Shown here: piece by piece, positions 1-12,400 of the stretch
How positions within the stretch are numbered: the stretch's first letter is position 1
Layout of the letters: the number at the start of each line of letters is the position of its first letter
From: Przewalskia tangutica
Taxonomy: Eukaryota; Streptophyta; Magnoliopsida; Solanales; Solanaceae
NCBI GenBank assembly: GCA_029844215.1
Contig: CM056738.1
Coordinates: forward strand, 69,742,093 to 69,806,092
Length of the DNA: 64,000 bases
Reading direction: 5' to 3'
Program-made: the position numbers and the translations under genes
The notes under the pieces: generated by a model
Told to the model about the DNA's origin: nothing
What the model saw: the letters and a program-made list of their open reading frames with translations, nothing else
Database searches by the model: none

Positions 1-479
1 TAGTTGCCAATGTAATGTGCTCTCTTTCATAACATTTTAAACTATGTTAGCATCTTTAGTTCTATATGGATGTTGGTTATTAGAAACAATAAAACCATCC
101 TTGCTTCCATATGATTGATTTATATGCCAATATAACCCCCACACACCACTCTGCAAAGAAGAAAAAGCAGGGACTTAGTTCAAGTTTCCCTCACCACTTA
201 ATTATTTGAAGGTCAATGTTAATTATTCATTAAACATCTTCCCACCAAATCATTATAATTTCATCTCCATTGGTTAATTTTACCAAAATGGCTACAACTT
301 ACTATCCAGCTAAAATGAAATCTATAGAAAAGGAGATAAATGATGTCCATCTGTATTGAGAAGTGTTTTCGCATGTTCTAAGGTCATTGGTCGTTAATCC
401 TTTTTTGTTAGAATAATGTGGCTGGCAAAAATTAATTCAGCAGAAGAGACTTCGTCATCACAGTCACATAAATACATAG
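1..479 (+). other. TERC intron and unresolved exon boundary
   Basis: This is AT-rich non-coding sequence just upstream of the first recognised TERC exon. At 440-475 a second frame reads EETSSSQSHKY, which resembles the low-complexity stretch between transit peptide and membrane domain in TERC proteins. It is two bases out of phase with the downstream exon. Either the exon starts at the AG at 478-479, or it starts near 441-444 and carries a frame break. No ATG with a transit peptide is visible here. Confidence 0.45.
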
Positions 480-3400
480 TGGCACCAACAATATTGAGAT
501 GTCTCATAATACATTTTCTGTTGATGAAGCAGAAGAAAGAACTCAAGGGTCTAGCAATTATGTGTCTTCTGTCCGAACGGTTGCCTTGTGTGTAAGTAAT
601 TCCAAGTTATTGTCATAACGACATTTATTGTTTGTCATATTGATCTAGAGCACTCTAAATTGAAGGAAATATAGTGATGGATTTATATAGGTGTTTTCAG
701 CAGTGGCATTTGGTGTTGGCGTGGGGTTCACTGATGGATTTAGCAAGGCATCTGAATTTTTCGCTGGGTAAAGAGTCAAACTACTTTTCTCAGCATATTG
801 AAGATTTAAGCCTATGAACTTTGGAAATACTTGAAGTTCTTTGTTGTTTTCAGATGATAGAACCTCTAGTGCTGATTATGACTATGGAATGCATAGTACT
901 TGGAAATTATGCGTAATGCTAAAACGATAACAAGAATATAAAACTATTTAGAATTGCCTCTATATAATATCGTTGTGATTCAAGTGAGAAAAACTCTGAA
1001 AAAATATGGCAAGTAGAGAAAAGGAGAAATAATATTTAAGGAGATGGGGTGGGGTGTGGGGTGAGAGAGAAAGTTTTGACAACTTCTATATACGATAACT
1101 TGATCTTGGGCCTATCTTTATTGAATTTTTATTAGGAAACGCGGTAGTCACCAGGTAGAATAGTAATTTGACAATGTGTTTCACCGAGAGATACTGATGT
1201 ATGTGGGCTCATCCTAAGTTGTGGAACTAGGCCAAAGATTCTTTAATTCAAAGTCAAAGATCTTATGTCTAGGGTATCAAAAGAGCACTGGTTTTGTTGA
1301 TTTGATATCCAACTAAGGAGTTTGGGAGGTCATTCAGGGGTATGGCCCCTGCGAGGAGCTGATGAGGGGTCAGCCTAAAGCAATGTTCTATCTTGGAGTT
1401 ATTAACTGCGCCGGTTGAATAGATTAAATGTTTTGACTGGGGAAAGAATAGCTGTACTACCTGTCTCACGTTGCTCGCGGTCAGGAGTGAGGATCTCTGA
1501 AGTTACCTTTCAACCAAGTCATAAAATGAGCCCAGACTGTACTCTTTAGCACATAAGTAACAAGATCTTGCATATACACTATTGGTCTGGCCATGAAAAT
1601 TTGATTGTTAACCGAGAGGTGAGAGTATTACTCCTTACTATAAACATGAAATTTCTCCATTGTAAAACTTAAAGCCTGCTTTCTTTTGTCATCTTTCTGT
1701 AAATTGTGAGCAAGCAGTTTCGTAATGCTTCTTCTGGCGAGCAATAAAATTCTCATTTGCCCTTTAAAAAGTCACTTGTCTTCTCAGCTTGCCCTCTTAG
1801 TCCTATTATAACGGACAAACAAAAGAACTATTAGTTTTCCTCTGTATTTGTGGATCAGTAGGACCTTGTGGCTTTCTTTTGTTGGAGAGACATGATCTAG
1901 ATCCACAACTTCTATCAGATCATAGTCCACGTAGGAAGTACCTTACAGCCAAGAGTGCTAAAATTGTAAATGTTTTAGCACTGGATTGCACCGAGGATTG
2001 ATTCTTACTCGGGATTGATCTGAGTTGTTTGATTTTTCTTTATTACTTAATCTTCGACAATGTGTTCCCTTCGTAGGTGTTCTTATTTGTTCCTTCAAGT
2101 TCTAGTGCTTTCTAGGCTTGACTGCTTCTGGATTTACTGGTTTTAGCTATACATTTTCAGGTATCTGCTGGAGCAGAGTTTGTCAGTGGACAATTTATTT
2201 GTCTTCGTTCTGATATTCAAATATTTCAAAGTACCACTTATGTATCAGGTGCTGTGCTTTTATTTTCTGCACTTCCTGTCTGCATTCACAACATTGTGTT
2301 CATTCTGGCCCTACTTTTTCTTTATTTAAACTGGGCAGCATTTCTATTTATCATTTATGGGACCTTGTTCATGATGCAAATCTGAATATTGGGTCTACAG
2401 AACCGGGTGCTCTCATATGGAATTGCTGGTGCCATTATCTTCAGATTGTCTATCATACTGCTAGGAGCAGCAACTCTGCAGGTTAGCTGCTAATCCATTG
2501 CAGAAACATGTAGTATTACCCAAACATGCAGCAGTTCCAACTTCCAAGTATACCCCGCTACACAGAGAAGTACACATTATAAATTATTTCTCGTTTATCT
2601 CTGTGTCATTTCAGAGATTTGAGGCAGTTAACCTGCTGTTGGCTGGGATTCTTCTGTACTCGTCATTCAAGGTGCATTTTCATTTATTTACATTCGCGTG
2701 AATTAAATACCATCTCCTTTAGCTATTTTCGTTGATCCAATGTTTTTAAGAAGATAAAACTTATGTTACATGATCCCTAATTTGCCATGATGTAGCCATG
2801 TTGAACGATTGTGACATGAGTGTGGATACTTTATATGAACTCTTTACACAAAAATAGCAAAGTACTTCTACCTGATGCTTATACATACGTATGCCTGATA
2901 CTTACCCGTATCCGTACCCGTAGCTGATACTTAAAGATATCCATATTGGATACATGTTCATAGTTGAGTCCGTGTAACATAGTTATAGACGAGCATGCCC
3001 CAGAAAATTAGTACCACACTACCATGGATATTGACTATATATTTTTATTTCTTATGCAATTGAACAAAAGGTAGGGCAGCATCTGATACATGCACATATC
3101 CTTGTGGATATCATTCTTGGAGGGGGGGGGGGGGTAGGGAGGGTGTTAGGAGTGGCTATTAAATACAATTTTCATGATTATCACTTTGGGACCTCAACAA
3201 GTCTTCCCTTTGTTCATAACTGTCTTGCTCCAATAATGCTTATGGTGCTCATTATCTGCAACTGCTATTTCTTGTTTAAATAGATTTGCAATTTGCAAAG
3301 CATCCTATATGAGAGCCTGATGACTCCCAAATTACTTGAATTAGCAAATTTTTTGTTCTGGAAGTTGCAGCATTCTTACTTTAGTGCTGTTGCAAAAAAT

Positions 3401-6400
3401 GTAAGGACAAAAGTACCTAAATTTGTGGATTTGATGATATAATCCCTTTGAGGATGTTATATCAACTTTATCAGTTGATCATCTGACAGAAATAACTAAA
3501 AATACATTGACTGTAGTAAAAAGGTGGAAAAGGGAGATTAAATCCTTGCTTCTCAACCAGGATAAATCAGCTTGCTTTGTTGTTTTTACGACCAACATAG
3601 ACAGAATCCTCTTGTCATCTCTTAGACTCCACCAATGGATGCAATCATACCAACACTAACGCCCCAAATCACATCATAATTCCGTAATTAAGCTGCTTGG
3701 GCAAGGGTAGTACTAGGATGGTTGACCCCTGAGAAGTTCTTTTGTTGCATCCCTCCTTTTGTCGAAACTTTGGTGCATAAAATGGTCACGGGTTTGATTC
3801 TGCGTATGAGCTTCATCAAATCTTTAAAACTTTTAACACTTATCCAAAAAAAAATCCAAGCAAGGAGTATGCATTCTTATTACAATAAACAACAACATAC
3901 CCAGTGGAATCCCACAACGTGGAGTCTGGGGAGGGTAGAGTGTACACAGACCTTACCTCTACATTGGTAGGTAGAGCGGCTGTTTTCGAGAGACCCTCGG
4001 GTCAAGATAGATCATAAGCACAAGCACAAGCAAAGCAACATCAAAAGCAAAGCAAGAGAAATTGTCAGACCCGGTCAGAAAAAATTTAAAGCAGTATGAA
4101 AATGCTGGTATCAAAAGTGAATAAGTCATGATAGCGCATTCCGAAAAAGTAAGCAGTAACTAGCGCAATAAGCTAAACAAAGTACACTAAATGATACATA
4201 ACATCAGAAATCAAACTACTGGGGACTATAAAGCAATACTGCGTCTATTAGTATGATAGGATAAGCAGACCTACAATAATAACACTATAGCTACCAGTAT
4301 GCAAGCGTAAGTAGGACTACGCTCGACTACCTACTACCTTTTTACCCTAATCTGTGTCATCCACAACCCCCTATCTAAGGTCATGTCCTCAGTAAGTTGC
4401 ACCTGCGCCATATACCGTCTAATCACCTTTCTCCAATACTTTTTCGGCCTACCTCTACCCTTCCCGAACCCGTCCATAGACCACCTCTGCACTGGGTCAT
4501 TTGTGTCTCTCCTCTGCACATGCCCAAACCATCTCAACCTCGCTTTCCGCATCTTATCCTCCACCAAGGTCACTCTCACTCTGTCTCGGATATCATCATT
4601 TCTAATCCTATCCCTCATTGTATGCCCGCACATCCATCTCAGCATTCTCATCTCTGCAACTTTCATCTTCTGGATGTGCGAAGTCTTGACTGACCAACAC
4701 TCCGCCCCATATAACATAGTTGGTCTAACCACTGCCCTATAGAACTTGTCTTTAAGTTTTGGTGGAAATTTTTTGTCGCATAAGACTCCAGATGCGAGCC
4801 TCCATTTCATTCACCCCGCCCCAATACGATGACATCGTCGTCAATCTCTCAATCCCATTGGATAATAGACCCGAGGTACTTGAAACTTCCTTTCTTTGGA
4901 ATGACCTGAGTACCAAGCCTCACCTCCACACATGTCTCAAGGTCTCTCCCGTTACTAAACTTGCACTCCAAGTATTCTGTCTTGTTCCTACAAAGCCTGA
5001 ATTCTTTAGATTCCAGAGTCTGTTTTCAAACCTCCAGGTTAGCGTTCACTCCGCTGCGAGTATCATCAATCATGACTATGTCGTCTGCGAATAACATACA
5101 CCATGACACCTCCCCTTGGATTTGTCGCGTCAGTCCATCCATCACCAAGACAAATAAGAATTGGCTAAGAGCTGATCCCTGGTGCAGCCCCATCATCTCT
5201 GGAAAGTGCTCCGAGTCTCCTCGCATATACGTACCCTAGTCTTGGCTCTATCATACATATCCTTGATCGCCCTAGTGTACGCCACAAGTACACATCTAAC
5301 CTCCAAACATCTCCATAGAACCTCCCTAGAAACTTTGTCGTATGCCTTCTCGAGGTCGATGAAAACCATATGTAAGTCTCTTTTCCTCTCCCTATACTGC
5401 TCCATCAACCTCCTAATAACGCCCCAACATGAATCCAAACTGGTTCTCGGAAATAGACACGCCTCTTCTCACTCTCATCTCCACGACCCTTTCTCAAACT
5501 TCCATAGTGTGGCTTAACAGGTTGATACCCCTATAATTGTTGCAACTCTAGATATCACCTTTGTTCTTGTACAACGAGATCATTGTACTCCACCTTCATT
5601 CTTCGAGCATTCTCGCCGTCTTAAAACTGACGTTAAACAACTCAGTCAGCCACTCCAAACCTGCTCTATCTGCGCTCTTCCAAAATTCAACTGAGATCTC
5701 ATCAGGCTCGGTCGCTCGTCCTCTGCGCATCATACGAACAACACCCTTAACCTCCTCAACCTTAATGCTTCTACAATACCCAAAATTCTGGTACCTACCA
5801 GATTGCTCCAGATCTCCAAACACGATGTCTCTATCCCATTTTTCGTAGTTTATGGAAGTAAGACTGTCACCTCCGCCTAATATGCGCGTCCTCCACCAGT
5901 ACTTTGTCGTCCTCATCTTTGATGCACCTCACGCGATCCAAGTCACGAGCACTCTTCTCCCTCGCCTTGACTAGTCTGTACAACTTCCTATTCCCGCATT
6001 TCTCCTCTAATTCCACATACAGGCTTTCAAAAGCCGTCGTTTTCGCCGTCGTAACCGCAAGTTTTGCTTCCTTCCTCGCCATCTTATACAGTTCCCTATT
6101 ACAATAAAGAAAAAGAAAAAAAGAAACTTACTAATATGCTATATTGATCTCTTAATTGATAATATAGATGACACTTAAGCCAAGAAGATCTGAAGGAAGA
6201 ATCACCATTACGGCGTTTGATACAATTTGTTATATAATTCCTCTAGTTTTTGCTCTTAGAAGATGTTATCTAATTCTAGTGGGAGTAATGGTTGCATATC
6301 GCCATGAAACTTTGCAGAAATACGTTACTGCTTTCTTTTAGTTGAAAGCGGGTAAATCATTATGAAGTACATGACAAGAATGATGGTGTGTTTGAGATAT

Positions 6401-9400
6401 AAATAGTGTGCTAGATAGTTTGCCAACTCATATGGTATCAGTCTTACCCGTCCCTTAAAAGGTGGAGAAGAGATGGAGAGAATAACAAGGGAATTTTGCT
6501 GGAAAGGAAATAAGGAAAACAATACCTTCCCTTTAGTTAAATGGAGTTCCTAGATGTTACAGCTCCGACTAAGTGGCTGTGGAAATATAATTTGGAAGAA
6601 AAACCCTGTGGAAACAGGTTAACAAAAGGTATGGCCCAAGGACTGTTGGTCAGCTAACATGTCATATGCTCCTGTGGGATTAGTCTCTGGAAGAATATGA
6701 GGTTTCTATGGGATGATTATGTTGCATACACCTACTTCCCGGTGAGGAATGGACAGAAGTTAAGATTCTAGCATGATACGTGGATTGGCCATATTCCTTT
6801 GGAAGAGCAGTTCCAAGACTTGTACAGTTTGTTAGTCAACCCTGATGCATCAGCTGCACAACACAGGGAGCAACTTTATAGAAATTTTGACTGAGAAATC
6901 GGAAGTCTTTGAATTTCTGAGAGTACTAGAAGATGCTAAATATACCAGAAGGAAACATGCAGTGAAGTGGAGACATGAGAGAGATGGAAAGTACTATCAG
7001 TTATTGGTTATGATATTTTAATCACAGATTAAAATGGTCCATCACAGTTTGCCTTGGAAGAGAATCTGAAAAGGCAATGCAATTCCCGAGGTGGCCAACT
7101 TTTCCTGGATTTGTGCGCATGAAGCTTGTCTAACTCAACCAAATTTACAAAGAAGGGGTATGATAATGAGTACTAGATTCTTCATATGTGAAGGAAGTGA
7201 AGGAGAGATACATCACTTGTTCATACACTGCCAGGCCTTTGGAGCATGTTTTTCAGTCTGTACAATTTAAACTGGGTATTCTGTTAGACTTTGAAGGAAC
7301 TGCTATGGAGGTGGACCTGAAGGAAGATGGGAAGAGAGACCAGGAAGATATGGTTCACCATCCCAGCCTGCATCTTTTGGGTAATTTGACATGAGAGGAC
7401 TGAAGACATTTTGATGGTTTAGCCAATAAACGTGTTTGTAAATTTTTTGGCTTTTTGGTGTAGAGTGACAGATATTTGATGTTAAAGCGCTGCTTGAGTT
7501 CCTCAGCTCCCTAGACTTTTATGGAGGGAGCCTGAGTTCTTGACCTGTACATGTTAACACCTTCTTGGTGCTTTTGGTGAAATAAAACTCCGAGTAGTTA
7601 TTTAAAAAGAAGAAAAAGGCAGAACCATATCTCCAATCGCTGCAAATCTGGTAAACAACTTCAACATTTTTTCTACGTGGGATCATCTATTACTACATTT
7701 TTCGAGTAATTTTCTAAAAGGGAATACCAAGAAAATGAGCAATTAAGAGTTATCACTTCAAGTCATGCAATCAATGCTGCCATAACTTTGAATTTTACCA
7801 ATTGAGGCTAAAAGTATGTTGTAAAGAGACTACTAGATGCTCATTCGAGTTCCCCGGATGTCTGCAAAGGAGAGGGTTTTCCTTGTGCAGTAGATGCTAT
7901 TTCTGCAATTCAGAGGTGGAAACAGTTGAACATCTTTTCTTGCATTGCAGATTTTCAAGGCAATGTTGGGAACTTTTCTTTAGCATAATGGGGATATCTT
8001 TGGTGTTACCAGAGAAAATTAGTAGCTTGTTGGAAGTGTGGCAATTACAGGAGGTTGTAAAGAGCTTAAAGCCAATATGGAGAACTATTCCCAATTGCAT
8101 AATGTGGACCTTATGGCTGGAAAGAAACAAGGCATGCTTTAACGGGAAGAAGTTACAGATTTCTAGAGTAAAAGACGCATTAAAAATTTGTACTTCTGGT
8201 GTTATAGCAGTACTTTAGATATGATGGATAAGTATTTGGACTTTTTGCACTTGCTAGGAGATAATATGTAGTATGGACTAAAGAGTTTGCTGCTAGGTCC
8301 TGTACCTTTCTCTGTACCATCTTGGTACTTTCTTAATAAAATCCTTATAAAAAAAAGTAGAATGACTCTCTTTTCCATGTTATGTGGAAATTGGTACAAA
8401 TATACAAGCTTAGCATAAAGGTCCAGACCGGTTCCGAACTTTTTTTTTGGTGAAGTAATAAAATTTCATTAGAAAAGCATCAAGAAGGTTCAAGGTTACA
8501 TATGGGCAAAAAGCCGCTTCAAACAAAACATGAAGCAGACTAAACAAAACTTGTAAAACAATCTAAAGAAATTCCTGCATCTCTACTATGTTAGAGACAG
8601 GGAGTTAACAAAATCCAGAAAGTTATCCACACTGTTTACAGGGGAAAAACAATATCAACGGAAAAGACTAACTAAACACCTAGACTTTATAGTGGAAATA
8701 GGAGTTGAGATTCCATCAAAGCATTTATTGTTTCTCTCCTTCCATAGGATCTAAAAAAATACTAATGGGATCATTCTCCAGATCCTTTTGATGGATTTGT
8801 CATTTCTCCAAAGTATCCAGCTAGCATAGACATCTTTGATGTTGGAAGACATTACCCATTGGAGTTCAAGCATAGAATAGAAGAAATACCAAAGGCTATC
8901 TACTGTAGGGCAATGAAAAATAGGTGGTTGACACTTTCATTGGTCTGTGCAAGCATGACACACATGTTGACAGCGATTACACCTCTCCTCTTGAGATTGT
9001 CTTGTGTTAGGCATGCTTCCTTCAGAGCAATCCAAATGAAGCAAGTAACTCTGAGAGGCTGTCTGGTTATCCATACATGTTTCCACGGCCAAACCTCTAA
9101 AAGGATATTTTGAGAACTCCAGTAGTTGTAACATTCCTTCACAGTGAATTTTTTTACTTGAAATTGCCCCATAGGATTTTGTCTTAAGATTCTGTCACCA
9201 AAGTACTTTGTCCCAATGTTTGTAAGAGAGAAAGAAATTCATCAAATTCCCAATTCAGAAATTCATCAAATTCCCATCTTGTAAGTTTTTTCTGAAACTT
9301 GGTGTCCAACCATTGTTGTCTCTATATTGAGCTAAAGTTGCTTCTTTGTTAGAAGCTATCAAAAATAGTGAAGGAAATGAATCGTTTACTAAAGCATCCC

Positions 9401-12400
9401 CAAGCCATTTGTCCTGCCAAAATCTAATCTTGAGCCCATTTTCAGCCTTGAATGAGACATTCTGGAGGAATTCCTCTTGGAGACTACTGATGTGCTTCCA
9501 TACTCCAACATCATGAGGTTCATTACTTCTCTTTGCAGTCCAATGGTCTTGAATACCATATTTAGCCTTGATGATTTTCTTCCAGTACCCTGCCTCATTT
9601 TGATCATATCTCCAGAGCCACTTCATGAGAAAGCTATTGTTATGAAGCTTAAGATTTCTGATCCCCAGCCCTCCTTGGCCTTTGGGTTGAATTGCCATTT
9701 GACCAAAGAGAATTTGTGAGTAACATCGTTTCCCTCCCATAAGACTTTCTTTCTGAGCCTGTCAATTTGCTGCTTTAGGACTGAGCTTGGAATAGGGAAG
9801 GGTGACATACAGTAAAGTAAGTGGGAATGCTGTCTGGGACAGTGTTGATGAGGGTGAGTCTACTCCCAATGAGAGGTATTGCATCTGCCAAGTGGCTAGT
9901 GTCTTCTCCATTTTTCAATGACTCCACTTCATATCCCAGATGATTTGAATTTAGCACCCAAAGGAAGTCCCAAATATGTGGTGGGAAAGGAGTCTCTTTT
10001 ACAGCTAAGAGTGTCAGCAAGAACTTCTAGGTTTGCCACTTCATTCACGGGATAGATAGTGCTCTTAAGCAAATTGATATGAAGTCCAGAAATGGCCTCC
10101 AAGATCATGAGGGTGGTGTTGAGATTGGAAATCTGATGACAATCAGCTCCACAAAATATAAGGGTGTCATCTGCATATAGTAGATGAGAAAGAAACTGAG
10201 ACTGAAGTGAGGATTTCTGCCCACTTAGAACCCTTGAATCCCCTGAAGTTCTTTGTCCTTGGCTAACAATTGAGATAATCCTTCCATGGCAATGATAAAG
10301 TGAAAAGGGATAGTGGATCCCCCTGCCTGAGTCCCTTTTGAGAAGAAAAAAATCGGATTTTTGTTCACCAAAACTGAAAACTTCACTGTTGAAATACAGA
10401 AATAAATCCACCTTTCCCCAAAATCCATTTGATTCAAAATGTTGATTAATTAAGCTCAATTAAGCTGATCAAAAGCTTTCTCAATGTTCAATTTGCATAA
10501 GATCCCAGACTCTCCACTTTTAATTTTCCAGTGTAGAACTTCATTGGCAATCATGGATGCATCAGTAATCTGCCTATTCTTTAGAAATGCACTTTGTTGT
10601 CCAGAAACCCATTTTTTTCAACCTCCCAACTAGGATTTTGGCCAGCAATTTATAGACACTGCCTATAAAACTTATAGGCCTATAATCTTTAAGTTCTACA
10701 ACACCTTTCTTCTTGGAATAAGAGCAATGAATGAGGCATTACATGATCTCATAATTTGGCATTCTGATAAAAGAAATTAAAAGTTCCAAGCAAGTCTTCT
10801 TTGATGAGGTTCCATGATTTCTGAAAGAAGGCCATGGCATGGTAAACCATCAAGGCCCAGAGCTTTGTCAGGGGAACAAGTCATGAGAGTTTCTGAGATC
10901 TCCAGTTCAGTGAAAGAAAGTTCAAGGTCCTCTTTATCAATTGTGTTAAGACTGGACAAACCTTCAAAGACAGCTGAGTGTCTCCAAGATTCCGCCTCTT
11001 TGTAGATTTGTTGATAGTACTCCATAATACGATCCTTTCTTTATCCTCAATTACTTCATCCCCTATTTTGAGTCTGTCAATGGAATTGACATTTCTATGA
11101 GAATTGGCCATTCTTTGGAAATACTTTATATTTTTATCCCCCTCTTTCAACCATAAACATCTTGATTTTTGTCTCTATGAGATCTCTTCAGCAGTTGCTA
11201 TTTGTTGTAGTTTAAAATTCAATATCCGACATCTCTTCGGTAGAGAGAGTTCTGAGTTCAACTAACTGATCGAGCTTCCCCAGTTCCTTAAGTGCGTTGT
11301 TCCTTTGAGTCTCAATTCTTCCATAAACCTCCCTGTTCCATTTAGTAATGTCTTTCTTGAGATTCTTTAGTTTCTGCATTAGCACAAAGTCTGGGGTGCC
11401 TGGGGTGCCTGGGGTGCCTGATACAGTGTAGGAATTCCACCATCCTTCTACCATGTCCATGAAACCCTCAGCTTGCCGCCACATGTTTTCAAATTTGAAA
11501 TAGGAAGGTGTGGCCTCCCAATCCCCACTCCCACATGTTTTCAAGTTTGAAATAGGAAGGTGTGGCCTCCAATCCCCACTCTCCAGGATAATTGGTTTAT
11601 GATCTAAAAATATATTACTCTCTGATCTATATTGTTGTCCCAGAAACATTTTCTCCAATTTAATTATGATACCTATATTTTTAATCTCATCACAGCTGTT
11701 CACTGCAGAAGACGACGACGATGATCTATCTGACAATTTCATTGTGAAGACCTGCCAAAAGTTCATCCCCATCACATGTAAAATATTCTCTGTGTCTCTG
11801 CATGCTTAGGTCCAATCATTGGTTTCTAGTTGGTCTTATATGTCTTGCAAATGACTGCTGATTTGGTTCTTTTTCTTATATTGGTTGTTTTGGAAAAATT
11901 GAAGTGATCAAGTCCAACTACAACTGCTAGTAGTTTTTTTCATTTTTTTGTAACAACTGCTTGTTTGATTTATTCTTGTCATACTTTTTTTGTTAACTTG
12001 TTGGTTATCCTGAAGTCCCCAAATTGATTTGACTCCAAGAACAACAATTGCATCCTATGCTGGTTTCTCAATCCTAGCTTTTAGTTGAGAGCTTCATGTA
12101 AAGTTTACAGGAAAATAATTACGTTGTGGATGCCGCAAGCGTGGAAATTTAAGAAAGGAGGACCTTCTGTCTTATTTCTTTTTTGTTGTCCCCTTTGGAA
12201 GGATGTGCAATGTGATTCTGACTAGGTGCATAATTACTATTTTCGGAGACATTTTCTGAAGTAAGTTATGCTCCAATTTTTTCGTATTTGATTTTGCTAA
12301 GATGGATGTGCGGGCATACTAGGAGAGACATGATTAGGAACGAAGTTATACGGGACAAGATAAGTGGCCTCTGTAGCGGACATGATGAGGAAAGCGAGGC

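Larger units (their letters stand above)
2672..11695 (+). other. Expanded 9-kb TERC intron packed with LINE insertions
   Basis: The intron separates exon ...LLYSSFK from exon LFTAEDDDDD. The corresponding introns elsewhere in this gene are 60 bp to 2.4 kb. Its size is explained by an RTE LINE (3890-6096) and three L1 pieces (about 6440-7617, 7802-8349, 8440-11615). The remaining 2672-3877 is unique-looking AT-rich DNA with a poly(G) run at 3122-3134 and no gene. The last LINE ends only about 80 bp before the acceptor at 11695. Confidence 0.8.

Noticed and set aside
3722..3970. 82-codon + strand open frame
   Set aside because: It runs across the RTE insertion junction and its target duplication, so it is chance.
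4383..5517. Long + strand open frames over the RTE LINE
   Set aside because: They are shadows of the minus-strand reverse transcriptase, which carries the FADD motif.
8202..8399. Minus-strand 65-codon frame next to an L1 tail
   Set aside because: It is antisense to the L1 3' UTR and lacks any domain.
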